A DNA stretch of 20,907 nucleotides from REEB481 sp044360435 (GTDB lineage Bacteria > Bacteroidota > Bacteroidia > NS11-12g > UBA955). Below are positions 1 through 7,904 of the stretch, piece after piece. The position numbers were made by a program, and so were the translations under genes. The stretch's first letter is position 1. Every line of letters starts with the position of its first letter. The notes beneath the pieces are model-generated. The model did not search any database and was not told where the DNA came from. It saw only the letters and a program-made list of their open reading frames with translations. The stretch covers positions 1-20,907 of the forward strand of contig JBIKKI010000031.1 of assembly GCA_044360435.1 (NCBI GenBank), in the 5' to 3' direction.

Positions 1-1
1 G

Positions 2-1756
2 GTGCCTTCCAACGACGGTCCCAACAGCCTGGCACCATCTCAGCTTACCCAGGACGGCGCAGCCAACGGGCAGGTGCTGAAATGGAACGGAACCAACTGG
101 GTGCCTTCTTCGATTGGTGTTACCAGTCTGGCACCTTCACAACTTACTTCTGACGGTGCGAGCAACGGACAGGTATTGAAATGGAACGGAACAAACTGGG
201 TGCCTTCTACCGACGGTCCTACTTCCTTTAATCCTTCCCAGATTACAGCCGGCGGAGCCAATAACGGACAGGTGCTGAAATGGAATGGAACCAACTGGGT
301 GCCATCAGCCGACGACAATACCGTACTTACCGGAGGCACAGGCATCACCATCAACAGCGGCGCCATCAACAGCGTTTGGACTACCAGTGGCAACAACATC
401 CACAACAACAATACGGCCAATGTGGGCATAGGAACTACGGCTCCGGCTACAACATTAGATGTATATCAATCTACCGGTAACACAGAAATACGCGCCCAAA
501 CGGGTGCTTCAACAGGCCATGCAGGTTTGAAACTCGGGGGCTCGGGCGCCAATATGGATTTGTTCCGTTATGGTTCATCTGCCACAGGTACGGTTGCAGG
601 ATGGCCCGGCAAAGATTTGGGCATCCTGAACAACAGCGCTGCAGGTTCATTGATCTTGAATACTGCCGATTCCATTGGCTTTGCCACCGGTGCCACCGAG
701 CGCATGCGCATCACTTCGCGCGGTGTTTCCATTGGCGGTACCTTCCCGCAGGGTAAATTACACGTAATAGGCAATGGCCGCGGCGTCATTGACATTCCGC
801 AATCCGCTTACTACTTCAGCACGCCCGTATATGGCGTAGGTGATACCACCGCCACAGGTGTGGCCATGCCAGGTCTTTTGGGATATGGCAGAGGTTCTGC
901 TTCGTTTAACGCCGGTGTGGCCGGTATTGCCGGAAACTCTGGTACGTTCAACGTGGGCGCCTTGTTTGAATCAACAGCTCCGGGCCTTACCGGAAAAAGG
1001 AACTACGGCATTTATAATTCCGTGACCAGCGGTTATGTGTTTGGCGTGGGCATGTTTACAGGAATGACAGCGACCACCAATTCAACCAATGGCAACTACG
1101 GATTGTACACCGCTATTTCCGGAACCGCGGCTGCCGCAAGCATGGCAGGCTATTTTGATGCTTCACCCACAAATTCATCTGCAAGCAATTACGGCATTTA
1201 TGCTTCTGCTACCAATGGTGCAACCAACTACGCCGGCTATTTTAGTGGCAACGTAACCGTTACAGGAACACTGAGCAAATCGGGCGGTACCTTCCAGATT
1301 GACCACCCACAAGATCCGGAGAACAAATACCTCATCCACAGCTTTGTAGAAAGCCCGGACATGATGAACATCTACAACGGAAACATCACCACCGATGCGC
1401 AAGGTTTTGCCACCGTTCAGCTGCCCGACTACTTCGAATCCCTGAATATGGAGTTCCGCTATCAGCTTACTGTAGTAGGTCCCGATTTCGCGCAGGCTAT
1501 TGTGAGCGAAAAAATCGACGGCAACAAGTTTAAGATCCGCACAGATAAGCCAAATACAGAGGTGAGCTGGCAGGTGACCGGTGTTCGTAATGACCCTTGG
1601 GCAAAGGCCAACAGGTTTGTTCCTGAGCGCGCCAAAGAACCCAATGCACGCGGAAAATACCTGCATCCTGAACTGTACGGACAGCCTGTAAACAAAGGCA
1701 TCCACTACCAAAACCGGGATGGAATTGCGGCTCCGGCAACTAAAATCGCACACTGA
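2..1756 (+). CDS. Repeat-containing surface/tail-fibre-like protein (5' partial)
   Basis: The gene enters from the left: the first codon in frame (GTG) is the Val of a repeat unit, not a start, so the N terminus lies outside the window. The visible 584 codons begin with three 33-residue repeats ending in NGQVLKWNGTNWV, as found in Bacteroidota surface and tail-fibre-like proteins. A Gly/Thr/Asn-rich middle with GIGTTAP and RMRIT motifs follows, typical of trimeric fibre-like proteins. The C-terminal part (from about residue 430, IDHPQDPENKYLIHSFVESP onward, through VSWQVTGVRNDPWA) is a conserved module that I recognise from large bacterial surface proteins, without a known activity. There is no T9SS sorting domain at the end. 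The TGA stop overlaps the next start (ATGA), so the two are probably translated together. A surface or adhesive role is inferred. Confidence 0.8.
   Translation: MPSNDGPNSLAPSQLTQDGAANGQVLKWNGTNWVPSSIGVTSLAPSQLTSDGASNGQVLKWNGTNWVPSTDGPTSFNPSQITAGGANNGQVLKWNGTNWVPSADDNTVLTGGTGITINSGAINSVWTTSGNNIHNNNTANVGIGTTAPATTLDVYQSTGNTEIRAQTGASTGHAGLKLGGSGANMDLFRYGSSATGTVAGWPGKDLGILNNSAAGSLILNTADSIGFATGATERMRITSRGVSIGGTFPQGKLHVIGNGRGVIDIPQSAYYFSTPVYGVGDTTATGVAMPGLLGYGRGSASFNAGVAGIAGNSGTFNVGALFESTAPGLTGKRNYGIYNSVTSGYVFGVGMFTGMTATTNSTNGNYGLYTAISGTAAAASMAGYFDASPTNSSASNYGIYASATNGATNYAGYFSGNVTVTGTLSKSGGTFQIDHPQDPENKYLIHSFVESPDMMNIYNGNITTDAQGFATVQLPDYFESLNMEFRYQLTVVGPDFAQAIVSEKIDGNKFKIRTDKPNTEVSWQVTGVRNDPWAKANRFVPERAKEPNARGKYLHPELYGQPVNKGIHYQNRDGIAAPATKIAH
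5..301 (+). repeat. Three 99-bp tandem repeats in the surface protein
   Basis: Three units (5-103, 104-202, 203-301) each encode 33 residues. Each starts with Pro-Ser, has PSQ(L/I)T near the middle and ends in NGQVLKWNGTNWV. The last 13 residues are identical in all three; the first half varies more. The next Pro-Ser-Ala at 302 starts a unit that diverges at once. More units probably lie upstream of the window, since position 2 is the Val that ends an earlier copy. Confidence 0.9.
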
Positions 1757-2229
1757 TGAAAACGGTTTTATGGATGCTCACAGCAATCCTCGCGGTTCCT
1801 GCTGTCGATGCACAGGTGGTAGAACGTCAAGTCATTGCAAGTGCGGGTTCGGGTGTTTCAGGAACCCTGCAGGTTGACTGGACCATCGGCGAAACCGTAG
1901 TTCAGTCGGCAACGGCTGCCGGCGTGCTGTATCAACAGGGCTATCATCAGGCAGCAACCCAGTCCGGATCAGGAATCACTTCTTTGTCCGACATGGGAAT
2001 CATGCTGTTCCCCAATCCCAGCACCGGTTTGGTGTTTTTACAATGGGAAGGAATGAAAGAGTCTTGTACCGTTCAGGTGTACAATATGCTGGGTGTGGCC
2101 GTACATCAACAGGAATGGCTACCCGGCCGGCCCTTTGCCATGGATTTAAAATCGCTTTCTCCCGGAACTTATCAGGTGGAAGTGCTTGGTAAGCTATTGC
2201 ACGTTCAGGGTAAGTTGGTGCGATTGTAA
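1756..2229 (+). CDS. Small T9SS type A sorting domain protein
   Basis: This 157-residue secreted protein begins with a signal peptide (about residues 1-20, ending in VDAQ). A short segment with ASAGSGVSGTLQVDWTIGE and a later YQQGYHQ follows, a pattern I associate with small Bacteroidota proteins encoded beside repeat-rich surface proteins. The C terminus (about 83-157) is a type A T9SS sorting domain: LFPNPSTG, then VQVYNMLG and LSPGTYQVEV. It should be exported by Sec, passed through T9SS and anchored at the cell surface. It contains little beyond the export and sorting signals. The ATG overlaps the preceding TGA, so the gene is co-transcribed with the fibre-like protein and may accompany it at the surface. 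The terminator at 2238-2278 ends the unit. The sorting domain is seen; the partnership is inferred. Confidence 0.82.
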   Translation: MKTVLWMLTAILAVPAVDAQVVERQVIASAGSGVSGTLQVDWTIGETVVQSATAAGVLYQQGYHQAATQSGSGITSLSDMGIMLFPNPSTGLVFLQWEGMKESCTVQVYNMLGVAVHQQEWLPGRPFAMDLKSLSPGTYQVEVLGKLLHVQGKLVRL

Positions 2230-2237
2230 CAAGAACC

Positions 2238-2278
2238 ACAAACAAAAAAACCGGCCTCAAGCCGGTTTTTTTGTTTGT
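2238..2278. terminator. Bidirectional intrinsic terminator
   Basis: An 18-bp perfect stem (2238-2255 with 2261-2278) encloses a 5-nt loop, CTCAA. The core is CCGGC/GCCGG, flanked by a run of seven A on the left and seven T on the right, so it reads as A-tract, hairpin, T-tract on either strand. It lies between the convergent ends of the sorting-domain protein and the XRE regulator, whose TAA stop (2278-2280) touches the right arm. It should stop transcription from both sides. Confidence 0.92.
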
Positions 2279-2694
2279 TATCGGGCCTGTTTTTTCATCA
2301 GTGAATCAATCAGCGCAGCTTGGCTGTTCAACAGGTTGTTGAGTGTTTTGATTTGGTCCACCAGCAGGCGACGTTCCTCTTCATTCAGGGTATAGTTATG
2401 AACGATGCCGTTGGGTGCGGAGCTGTTCATGGTATTGATGTTGTACACGATGCTGTCGTCATACCGCAGGATGTCCATCGCAGACACATCAAGGGCGCGG
2501 GCTATTTTTTCCAGACGGTCTAAAGACAGGGAGGTTTCCCCGCGTTCAATGCGCCCATAACCGCCGGTGCTCAGACCAAGTTCGCGTGCCACGCTTTCCT
2601 GTTTCATGCCCTTCATCTCTCGGATACGCTTCACTTTATCTCCTAATTTAACATAAGCCACTTGTTTTAAAAGGTCATCTTGAGTTGTTTCCAT
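2278..2694 (-). CDS. XRE-family helix-turn-helix regulator
   Basis: The protein has 138 residues. Residues about 17-76 form a Cro/C1-type HTH: LGDKVKRIREMKGMKQESVA, then GLSTGGYGRIERGETSLSLD and LEKIARALDVS. The rest (about 103-138) is rich in Glu, Leu and Gln and looks like a short coiled coil, probably for dimer formation. The start METTQDD (ATG at 2692-2694) is chosen over an in-frame ATG at 2727 because a good Bacteroidota promoter lies between the two and the 11 extra residues match nothing in the family. It sits downstream of metH on the same strand, but its own promoter suggests it is transcribed separately. An inverted repeat in that promoter may be its own operator. The target genes are unknown; it resembles small stand-alone XRE regulators rather than a toxin-antitoxin partner, as no toxin gene is adjacent. 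Confidence 0.88.
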   Translation of the reverse strand: METTQDDLLKQVAYVKLGDKVKRIREMKGMKQESVARELGLSTGGYGRIERGETSLSLDRLEKIARALDVSAMDILRYDDSIVYNINTMNSSAPNGIVHNYTLNEEERRLLVDQIKTLNNLLNSQAALIDSLMKKQAR

Positions 2695-2699
2695 AAACA

Positions 2700-2729
2700 C
2701 AAATATATCTACAGTGCATGATTGCACAA
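2700..2729 (-). promoter_or_regulatory. Bacteroidota-type promoter of the XRE gene
   Basis: Read on the minus strand, TTG (2729-2727) is followed after 19 nt by TATATTTG (2707-2700), a full match to TAnnTTTG. Only five bases separate the last G from the chosen ATG at 2694, so transcription would start at or very near the start codon. The mRNA would then be leaderless or nearly so. Confidence 0.55.
2714..2727. promoter_or_regulatory. Possible operator in the XRE promoter
   Basis: GTGCA (2714-2718), four bases TGAT, then TGCAC (2723-2727) form a perfect 5-bp inverted repeat. It lies within the spacer of the promoter, next to the TTG element. Such a position suits repression by the dimeric XRE protein itself. 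The arms are short, so chance is possible. Confidence 0.35.
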
Positions 2730-2793
2730 TTACTCAAATCAACTTTTGCGCGGACAGGCGGAGGCCCGGAATCCAAGCCTTACAAGGGCGGCA

Positions 2794-5499
2794 TCAATAA
2801 GCCAAAACCGGACTGAGCCAGCGCTCTGCTTCCTCCAAAGTCCAGCCTTTGCGGCGGGCATAATCCTGAACCTGGTCTTTGCCAATTTTACCGAGGCCAA
2901 AGTAACGTGCTTCAGGATGGGCAAAATACCAGCCGCTTACTGAAGCTGCCGGCATCATGGCCATGCTTTCCGTAAGTTGAATGCCGCAGGTTTCTGTGGC
3001 TTGAAGCAAGGTAAACAGCGTGCTCTTTTCCGTATGTTCCGGGCAGGCGGGATAACCGGGTGCGGGGCGAATGCCTCGGTAGTGTTCCCTGATGAGTTCT
3101 AGGTTGCTCAGCTGCTCATCGGGTGCATAGCCCCAGAACTCGGTGCGCACACGCCGGTGCAGGGTTTCGGCAAATGCTTCCGCCAAACGATCGGCCAGTG
3201 CTTTGGCCAGGATGCTGTGGTAATCATCATGGTCCGCCTCATAAGCTGCAACCATTTGATCCAGCCCGATACCGGCCGTCACGGCAAAGCCGCCGAGGTA
3301 ATCACCTTCCGGCGAAATAAAATCGGCAAGGCTGAGGTTGGGAACGCCCGCGCTCATTTTGCGCTGCTGGCGCAGGAAGTGAAATTCGGCCAGTTTCTGA
3401 TTGGGGTTTTCGGTGCTGAAAACCGTTACATCTTCGCCATTGCGTTTTGCCGGAAGGATGAAGAAGCAACCGTGGGCGCGCAACTTTTTTTGGCTGATGA
3501 TGTCGTCGAGCATGCGGTTGGCATCTTCAAACAACCTGCTTGCCTCTGCGCCCACCACCGGATCAGTCAGGATTTCGGGATATTTCCCGGCCAGTTCCCA
3601 GGTTTGGAAGAACGGAGTCCAGTCAATGGTTTCGCGCAGTTCTTCCAAAGGATAATCCAGAAGTACCTTATTGCCTGTAAAGGCAGGAACAGCTATGTGT
3701 TCCGGGCTGAAGTCTGCCTGCAAGGCTTGCGCCTTTGCTGCTTCATAGCTCAGCAGGTTTTTGTCTTCCTGCCTGCGTGCATGATCTTCAGCCAGTTTGG
3801 TGTATTCATTTTTGATGTTTTGGGAGAAGCCGGAAGCATGTTCATCGCTCAGCAGATTGCCTGCTACGGGAACGCTGCGGCTGGCATCCAGCACATGCAC
3901 CACCGGGCCGCTGTACTTAGGTGCAATTTTTACTGCAGTATGCACCCTGCTGGTGGTTGCTCCGCCAATAAGCAGCGGCTGTTTCATGCCCAGGCGTTCC
4001 ATTTCGGAAGCCACATAAACCATTTCGTCCAGGCTGGGCGTAATCAAACCGCTCAGTCCGATCAGGTCGGCGCCCCATTCGCGGGCCTCCTGCAGGATGC
4101 GCTCGGCGGGAACCATCACGCCAATGTCTTTGATTTCGTAGTTGTTGCAGGCCAGCACCACGCCCACGATGTTTTTGCCAATGTCGTGCACATCGCCTTT
4201 CACAGTGGCCAACAATATTCTTCCTTTTCCTTTTGCCGCCGTTCCGGTTTCGGCCATGGCAGCATCCTTGGCGGCCTGCAGGAATGGCTCCAGATATGCA
4301 ACGGCTTTCTTCATCACGCGGGCGCTTTTCACCACCTGCGGAAGGAACATCTTTCCTGCGCCAAACAGGTCGCCAACCACATTCATGCCATCCATCAGCG
4401 GGCCTTCAATCACCTGCAGCGGTGCGCCGTATTTCTGACGTGCTTCTTCGGTATCGTCGGCCACAAAGGCGTCTATGCCCTTGATGAGTGCGTGCTTCAG
4501 GCGCTCTTCCACCGCTGTGTTGCGCCAGGCCAGGTCTTCGGTTTTTTCTTCTTTCTTTCCTTTGAAGGAATCTGCCAGCCCCACCAGGCGTTCGGTAGCA
4601 TCGGGCCTGCGGTTCAGCAGCACATCTTCTACTGCTTCAAGCAGGTTTTTTGGAATTTCTTCATACACCTCAATCATGCCCGCATTCACAATGCCCATGT
4701 CGAGGCCGGCCCGTATGGCATGATACAGGAAGGCGCTGTGCATGGCTTCGCGCACCACATCATTGCCACGGAAGCTGAAGGAAATATTGGAAACACCCCC
4801 GGAAACACGGGCGTAAGGCAGGTTTTGCTTGATCCACGAAGTGGCGTTGATAAAGTCAACCGCGTAATTGTTGTGCTCTTCTATACCCGTGGCTACGGTA
4901 AGAATATTCGGATCGAAAATGATGTCCCAGGCCGGGAATTGGATTTTTTCAGTGAGGATTTTATAACTGCGTTCGCAGATGGCGATGCGGCGTTCATAGC
5001 TGTCGGCTTGCCCTTGTTCGTCGAAGGCCATCACTACCACGGCAGCTCCGTAACGGCGGATCAGGTTGGCCCTGCGGATGAATTCTTCTTCACCGTCTTT
5101 CAGGCTGATGGAGTTTACAATGCCCTTGCCTTGCAAACATTTCAGGCCGGCTTCCAGAACTTCCCATTTGGAGCTGTCGATCATCACGGGAACCCTGCTG
5201 ATGTCCGGTTCGGCCGCCATGAGGTTGAGGAAGGTGGTCATCGCCTGCGCACCGTCAAGCATGCCTTCATCCATGTTCACGTCGATCACCTGGGCGCCGT
5301 TTTCTACTTGTTGCCGCGCAACATCCAGCGCTGCGTTATAGTCGCCGGCCAGAATCAGCTTCGCAAATTTGCGGCTTCCGGTAACGTTGGTACGTTCTCC
5401 GATGTTGACAAAATTGGTTAGCGGCGTTAATACAAAAGGTTCAAGTCCGCTAAGGCGCAAATAAGGATGTATGATGTGTTGATTTGGTGAAGTATCCAT
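2794..5499 (-). CDS. metH: Cobalamin-dependent methionine synthase, large part without the homocysteine domain
   Basis: This 901-residue protein matches E. coli MetH from its second domain onward. The folate-binding domain comes first (about 22-300, NIGERTNVTGSRKF at 32-45). The B12-binding cap and Rossmann domains follow (about 325-560), with DVHDIG at 436-441, where His438 should be the cobalt ligand. The C-terminal activation domain (about 590-901) contains RPAPGYPACPEH (811-822), which binds S-adenosylmethionine. The N-terminal homocysteine methyltransferase domain (about 350 residues) is missing. In Bacteroidota this domain is often a separate gene, but it is not next to this one. Together they would move a methyl group from methyl-tetrahydrofolate to homocysteine in the cytoplasm. 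The start MDTSPNQ is chosen because a longer in-frame extension (to 5691) would run into the divergent ricT gene and has no family match. No B12 riboswitch is visible in the short upstream gap. Confidence 0.93.
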   Translation of the reverse strand: MDTSPNQHIIHPYLRLSGLEPFVLTPLTNFVNIGERTNVTGSRKFAKLILAGDYNAALDVARQQVENGAQVIDVNMDEGMLDGAQAMTTFLNLMAAEPDISRVPVMIDSSKWEVLEAGLKCLQGKGIVNSISLKDGEEEFIRRANLIRRYGAAVVVMAFDEQGQADSYERRIAICERSYKILTEKIQFPAWDIIFDPNILTVATGIEEHNNYAVDFINATSWIKQNLPYARVSGGVSNISFSFRGNDVVREAMHSAFLYHAIRAGLDMGIVNAGMIEVYEEIPKNLLEAVEDVLLNRRPDATERLVGLADSFKGKKEEKTEDLAWRNTAVEERLKHALIKGIDAFVADDTEEARQKYGAPLQVIEGPLMDGMNVVGDLFGAGKMFLPQVVKSARVMKKAVAYLEPFLQAAKDAAMAETGTAAKGKGRILLATVKGDVHDIGKNIVGVVLACNNYEIKDIGVMVPAERILQEAREWGADLIGLSGLITPSLDEMVYVASEMERLGMKQPLLIGGATTSRVHTAVKIAPKYSGPVVHVLDASRSVPVAGNLLSDEHASGFSQNIKNEYTKLAEDHARRQEDKNLLSYEAAKAQALQADFSPEHIAVPAFTGNKVLLDYPLEELRETIDWTPFFQTWELAGKYPEILTDPVVGAEASRLFEDANRMLDDIISQKKLRAHGCFFILPAKRNGEDVTVFSTENPNQKLAEFHFLRQQRKMSAGVPNLSLADFISPEGDYLGGFAVTAGIGLDQMVAAYEADHDDYHSILAKALADRLAEAFAETLHRRVRTEFWGYAPDEQLSNLELIREHYRGIRPAPGYPACPEHTEKSTLFTLLQATETCGIQLTESMAMMPAASVSGWYFAHPEARYFGLGKIGKDQVQDYARRKGWTLEEAERWLSPVLAY

Positions 5500-5602
5500 G
5501 CCGAGGGCGCAAAGTTCGTGATTAATGGGACATCTTGGCCATACACGATTACGGGCCGGCTTTTGTACTTTCGCAGTCAAACTATTCACACTATTTTTAA
5601 AT
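5500..5602. promoter_or_regulatory. Divergent promoter region between metH and ricT
   Basis: These 103 bases must carry both promoters. On the plus strand, TACTTTCG (5566-5573) resembles the Bacteroidota -7 element, 29 nt before the ricT ATG, but no TTG lies at the usual distance. On the minus strand, GAACTTTG (7 of 8 to TAnnTTTG) ends 10 nt before the metH ATG. Neither has a convincing -33 element, so these calls are weak. Confidence 0.35.
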
Positions 5603-7120
5603 ATGAGCTGTTCCTCATGTGGTACCAAAGGAGGCGGCTGTTCGCCCAAAGGTTGTCGGAATAACGGCACCTGCGGCACGGATGGCTGCAATAAATTAAA
5701 TGTGTACGATTGGCTGAAGGATATGGAACTTCCTGAAGACTATGTCCCGTTCAACATCGTAGAAGTGCGGTTTAAAGGAAGCCGCAAGGAGTTTTACCGA
5801 AATGTAGATCAACTGCCCTTATACACCGGCGATTATGTAGTGGTGGAAGGCGCGCATGGATATGACATCGGCATGGTTTCCCTGAAAGGTGAACTGGTGC
5901 GGCTTCAGCTGAAGAAATACGGCGTGGAAGAAAACCATCCTGAGATGCGCAACATCCTCCGGGTTCCCGGTGAACGCGAAATGGAGCGATACAAGGAGCT
6001 GAAAGACAAAGAAAACGAAACCCTGGAAACGGCCCGCGGCATCAGCATGGAACTGAAGTTGGCCATGAAAATCAGCGATATGGAGTTTCAGGCCGATGGA
6101 AAAAAAGCTACGTTTTTCTATACCGCAGAACAAAGGGTGGATTTCCGCGAGTTGATCCGTCGTTATGCAGAAACCTTTAAGGTGAAGATTGAAATGCGTC
6201 ACATCGGCTACCGCCAGGAAGCTTCCCGGCTGGGCGGCGTTGGTTCCTGTGGCAGAGAACTGTGTTGCAGTACCTGGCTCACGGATTTCCGTCAGGTGAA
6301 TGTAACTGCCGCGCGCTACCAAAACCTCAGCATCAACACTTTGAAACTCAGCGGACAATGCGGCAGGCTGAAGTGCTGCCTGAACTTTGAACTCGACAAC
6401 TACATGGAGGCGCTGAGCGAGTTTCCGAAGGCCAAAACCATCAAATTGGATACGGTGAATGGCTTGGCGCTGTCTCAGAAAACCGATGTGCTGAAGCGGA
6501 TGATCTGGTTCTGTTATGAAGAAGATCAAAACTGGGTGGCTTTGCCCGTGCAACAGGTTCGAGAACTGATGGAAGCCAACGGCAGGGGCGAAAAGGTTGC
6601 ATCCCTCAGCGATCTTGCGCCCGCAGCAGCCATCTTGGAGCGCGTTACTACCGAAGAACGTGCGGCTGAAGACGATGAGGCGGCCTTCGAAAAATCAGTG
6701 CGCGAGCAGCTTTCCCGCAAGGAAAAAGAGAAAAAAGGAAACAGGCAACGCGGTGGCGACCGTGGCCAAAACCGTGGCCCTCAGCAAAGGGATGGTGATA
6801 AATCACGCGGTACCGGAACACAAAATCGACCCGCTCGCAACGAGCAGCGCCCGCCGCGCCCCGACAACCGCCCGCCGCGGAACGAACAGCGCCCACCGCG
6901 CCCCGACAACCGCCCGCCGCGGAACGAACAGCGCCCACCGCGCCCTGACAACCGCCCGCCGCGAAACGAGCAGCGCCCACCGCGCCCCGACAACCGCCCA
7001 CCGCGGAACGAACAGCGCCCACCGCGTACAGACAACCGTCCGCCGCGCAACGATCAACGTCCGCCGCGAAACGAGGAGCGCCCACCACGGAACGAAGGAC
7101 CAAAAAATCCTGAGGCATGA
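5603..7120 (+). CDS. ricT: RicT/YaaT-like PSP1-domain protein with Arg/Pro-rich repeat tail
   Basis: The 505-residue protein has a Cys-rich start (Cys 3, 6, 13, 18, 24, 29), then a PSP1/RicT core (about 45-320). The core has conserved Cys clusters GSCGRELCC (215-222) and GQCGRLKCC (251-259). In Bacillus, RicT works with RicA and RicF in an iron-sulfur complex that guides RNase Y and mRNA processing. In a non-sporulating Bacteroidota the role is presumably also RNA-related, but this is inference. Residues about 376-505 form a basic, disordered tail ending in Arg-Pro-Pro-Arg repeats. The start MSCSSCG (5603) is preferred to an in-frame ATG at 5525, which lies upstream of the likely promoter. 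The stop overlaps the SDR start (ATGA). Confidence 0.88.
   Translation: MSCSSCGTKGGGCSPKGCRNNGTCGTDGCNKLNVYDWLKDMELPEDYVPFNIVEVRFKGSRKEFYRNVDQLPLYTGDYVVVEGAHGYDIGMVSLKGELVRLQLKKYGVEENHPEMRNILRVPGEREMERYKELKDKENETLETARGISMELKLAMKISDMEFQADGKKATFFYTAEQRVDFRELIRRYAETFKVKIEMRHIGYRQEASRLGGVGSCGRELCCSTWLTDFRQVNVTAARYQNLSINTLKLSGQCGRLKCCLNFELDNYMEALSEFPKAKTIKLDTVNGLALSQKTDVLKRMIWFCYEEDQNWVALPVQQVRELMEANGRGEKVASLSDLAPAAAILERVTTEERAAEDDEAAFEKSVREQLSRKEKEKKGNRQRGGDRGQNRGPQQRDGDKSRGTGTQNRPARNEQRPPRPDNRPPRNEQRPPRPDNRPPRNEQRPPRPDNRPPRNEQRPPRPDNRPPRNEQRPPRTDNRPPRNDQRPPRNEERPPRNEGPKNPEA
6839..7090 (+). repeat. 42-bp tandem repeats encoding the Arg/Pro-rich tail
   Basis: Five 42-bp units start at 6839, 6881, 6923, 6965 and 7007. 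Each encodes 14 residues of the form NEQRPPRPDNRPPR, itself two 7-residue halves (N-x-x-R-P-P-R). Two single 21-bp halves follow (7049-7069, 7070-7090). Units 2-4 are nearly identical in DNA, so recent slippage or unequal exchange is likely; the last units have drifted. Copy number probably varies between strains. Confidence 0.93.
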
Positions 7121-7872
7121 GCCGTGGCGCGGTAGTCATCAGCGGAGCCGGCAGTGGCATTGGAAGAGCCATGGCACTGCAACTGGCACGGGATGGCTGG
7201 CAGTGTTTGTTGCTGGGCAGGCGTGAAGAAGCGTTGCAGGCAACCTTATCGCTGTTGGAAGGCAGCGGTCATGTAGTGGCCGGTGCCGATGTGCGCAACC
7301 GCGCATCCATGCAACAGCTTGCTGCGCAGTGGTCAGGTTTTCCAATCCGTGCGGTCATTGCCAACGCGGGATTGGGTGGCGAGAACCATTATGGTCCGGA
7401 CGATCGCTGGGACGATATCATCAGCACCAACCTTGGCGGCACCTATGAACTGGTTCAGGCCTTTCTGCCAATAATGAATGCTACGCCCGAGCAGCCGGCG
7501 TACGTGCTGATGACCAGCAGCGTATTGGCGCGATTGGGTGTGGCTGGATATACGGCGTATTGCGCCAGCAAAGCCGGACTTCTGGGCCTGATGCGCAGCT
7601 GGGCGGTGGAGCTTGCGCCCCGAAACATCCTGGTGAACGCCATTTGTCCGGGTTGGGTTGCCACCGATATGTCGCGCGAGGGCATGGAAGGACTGGCAGC
7701 GCATTTAGGCATTACAGTAGAAGCCTTCCACGATTTGGCCATGAAATCTGTGCCTTTGGGCAAAATGAGTCAGCCGGAAGAAATTGCAGAACTCAGCGCC
7801 TACCTGCTTCGCCAGCGCAGCATCACCGGACAAGCGCTGGACATCAACGGCGGCAGTGTGATGAATAGTTAA
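7117..7872 (+). CDS. SDR-family NAD(P)-dependent oxidoreductase
   Basis: At 251 residues this is a classical short-chain dehydrogenase/reductase. It shows the nucleotide-binding glycine motif SGAGSGIG (9-16), the DV pair at 58-59, NAG (83-85), Asn105, the catalytic Ser135 region (TSS) and Tyr148-x-x-x-Lys152 (YCASK). CPGWVATDM follows at 177-185, and the end (ITGQALDINGG) is typical of the family. It should reduce or oxidise a carbonyl/hydroxyl pair in the cytoplasm; the substrate cannot be read from the sequence. Resemblance to 3-oxoacyl-ACP reductase (FabG) is general to the family and not enough to assign that role. The start overlaps the ricT stop by 4 nt, so translation is probably coupled. 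Confidence 0.9.
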   Translation: MSRGAVVISGAGSGIGRAMALQLARDGWQCLLLGRREEALQATLSLLEGSGHVVAGADVRNRASMQQLAAQWSGFPIRAVIANAGLGGENHYGPDDRWDDIISTNLGGTYELVQAFLPIMNATPEQPAYVLMTSSVLARLGVAGYTAYCASKAGLLGLMRSWAVELAPRNILVNAICPGWVATDMSREGMEGLAAHLGITVEAFHDLAMKSVPLGKMSQPEEIAELSAYLLRQRSITGQALDINGGSVMNS

Positions 7873-7904
7873 CAACACTAAACTCCGGAGGCTTTTTGTC
7901 ATTG

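Noticed and set aside
3157..5421. A 754-codon open frame on the plus strand opposite metH
   Set aside because: It lies wholly antisense to a gene with clear motifs, has no recognisable domain, and is rich in His, Phe and Gln as expected from the reverse of a GC-balanced coding frame.
5525..5602. N-terminal extension of ricT by 26 codons
   Set aside because: The Cys-rich MSCSSCG start fits the family and the -7-like element lies within the extension.
5500..5602. Cobalamin or SAM riboswitch before metH
   Set aside because: The gap is only 103 nt, shared with a divergent promoter, and shows no B12-box-like or SAM-type helices.
5500..5691. N-terminal extension of metH by 64 codons
   Set aside because: It would overlap the divergent ricT start and both promoters, and the added residues do not resemble MetH.
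6648..7172. Open frames on the minus strand opposite the ricT repeat region
   Set aside because: They are low-complexity Gly/Arg/Ala products of the repeat DNA read backwards; the repeat unit length, a multiple of three, keeps all frames open.
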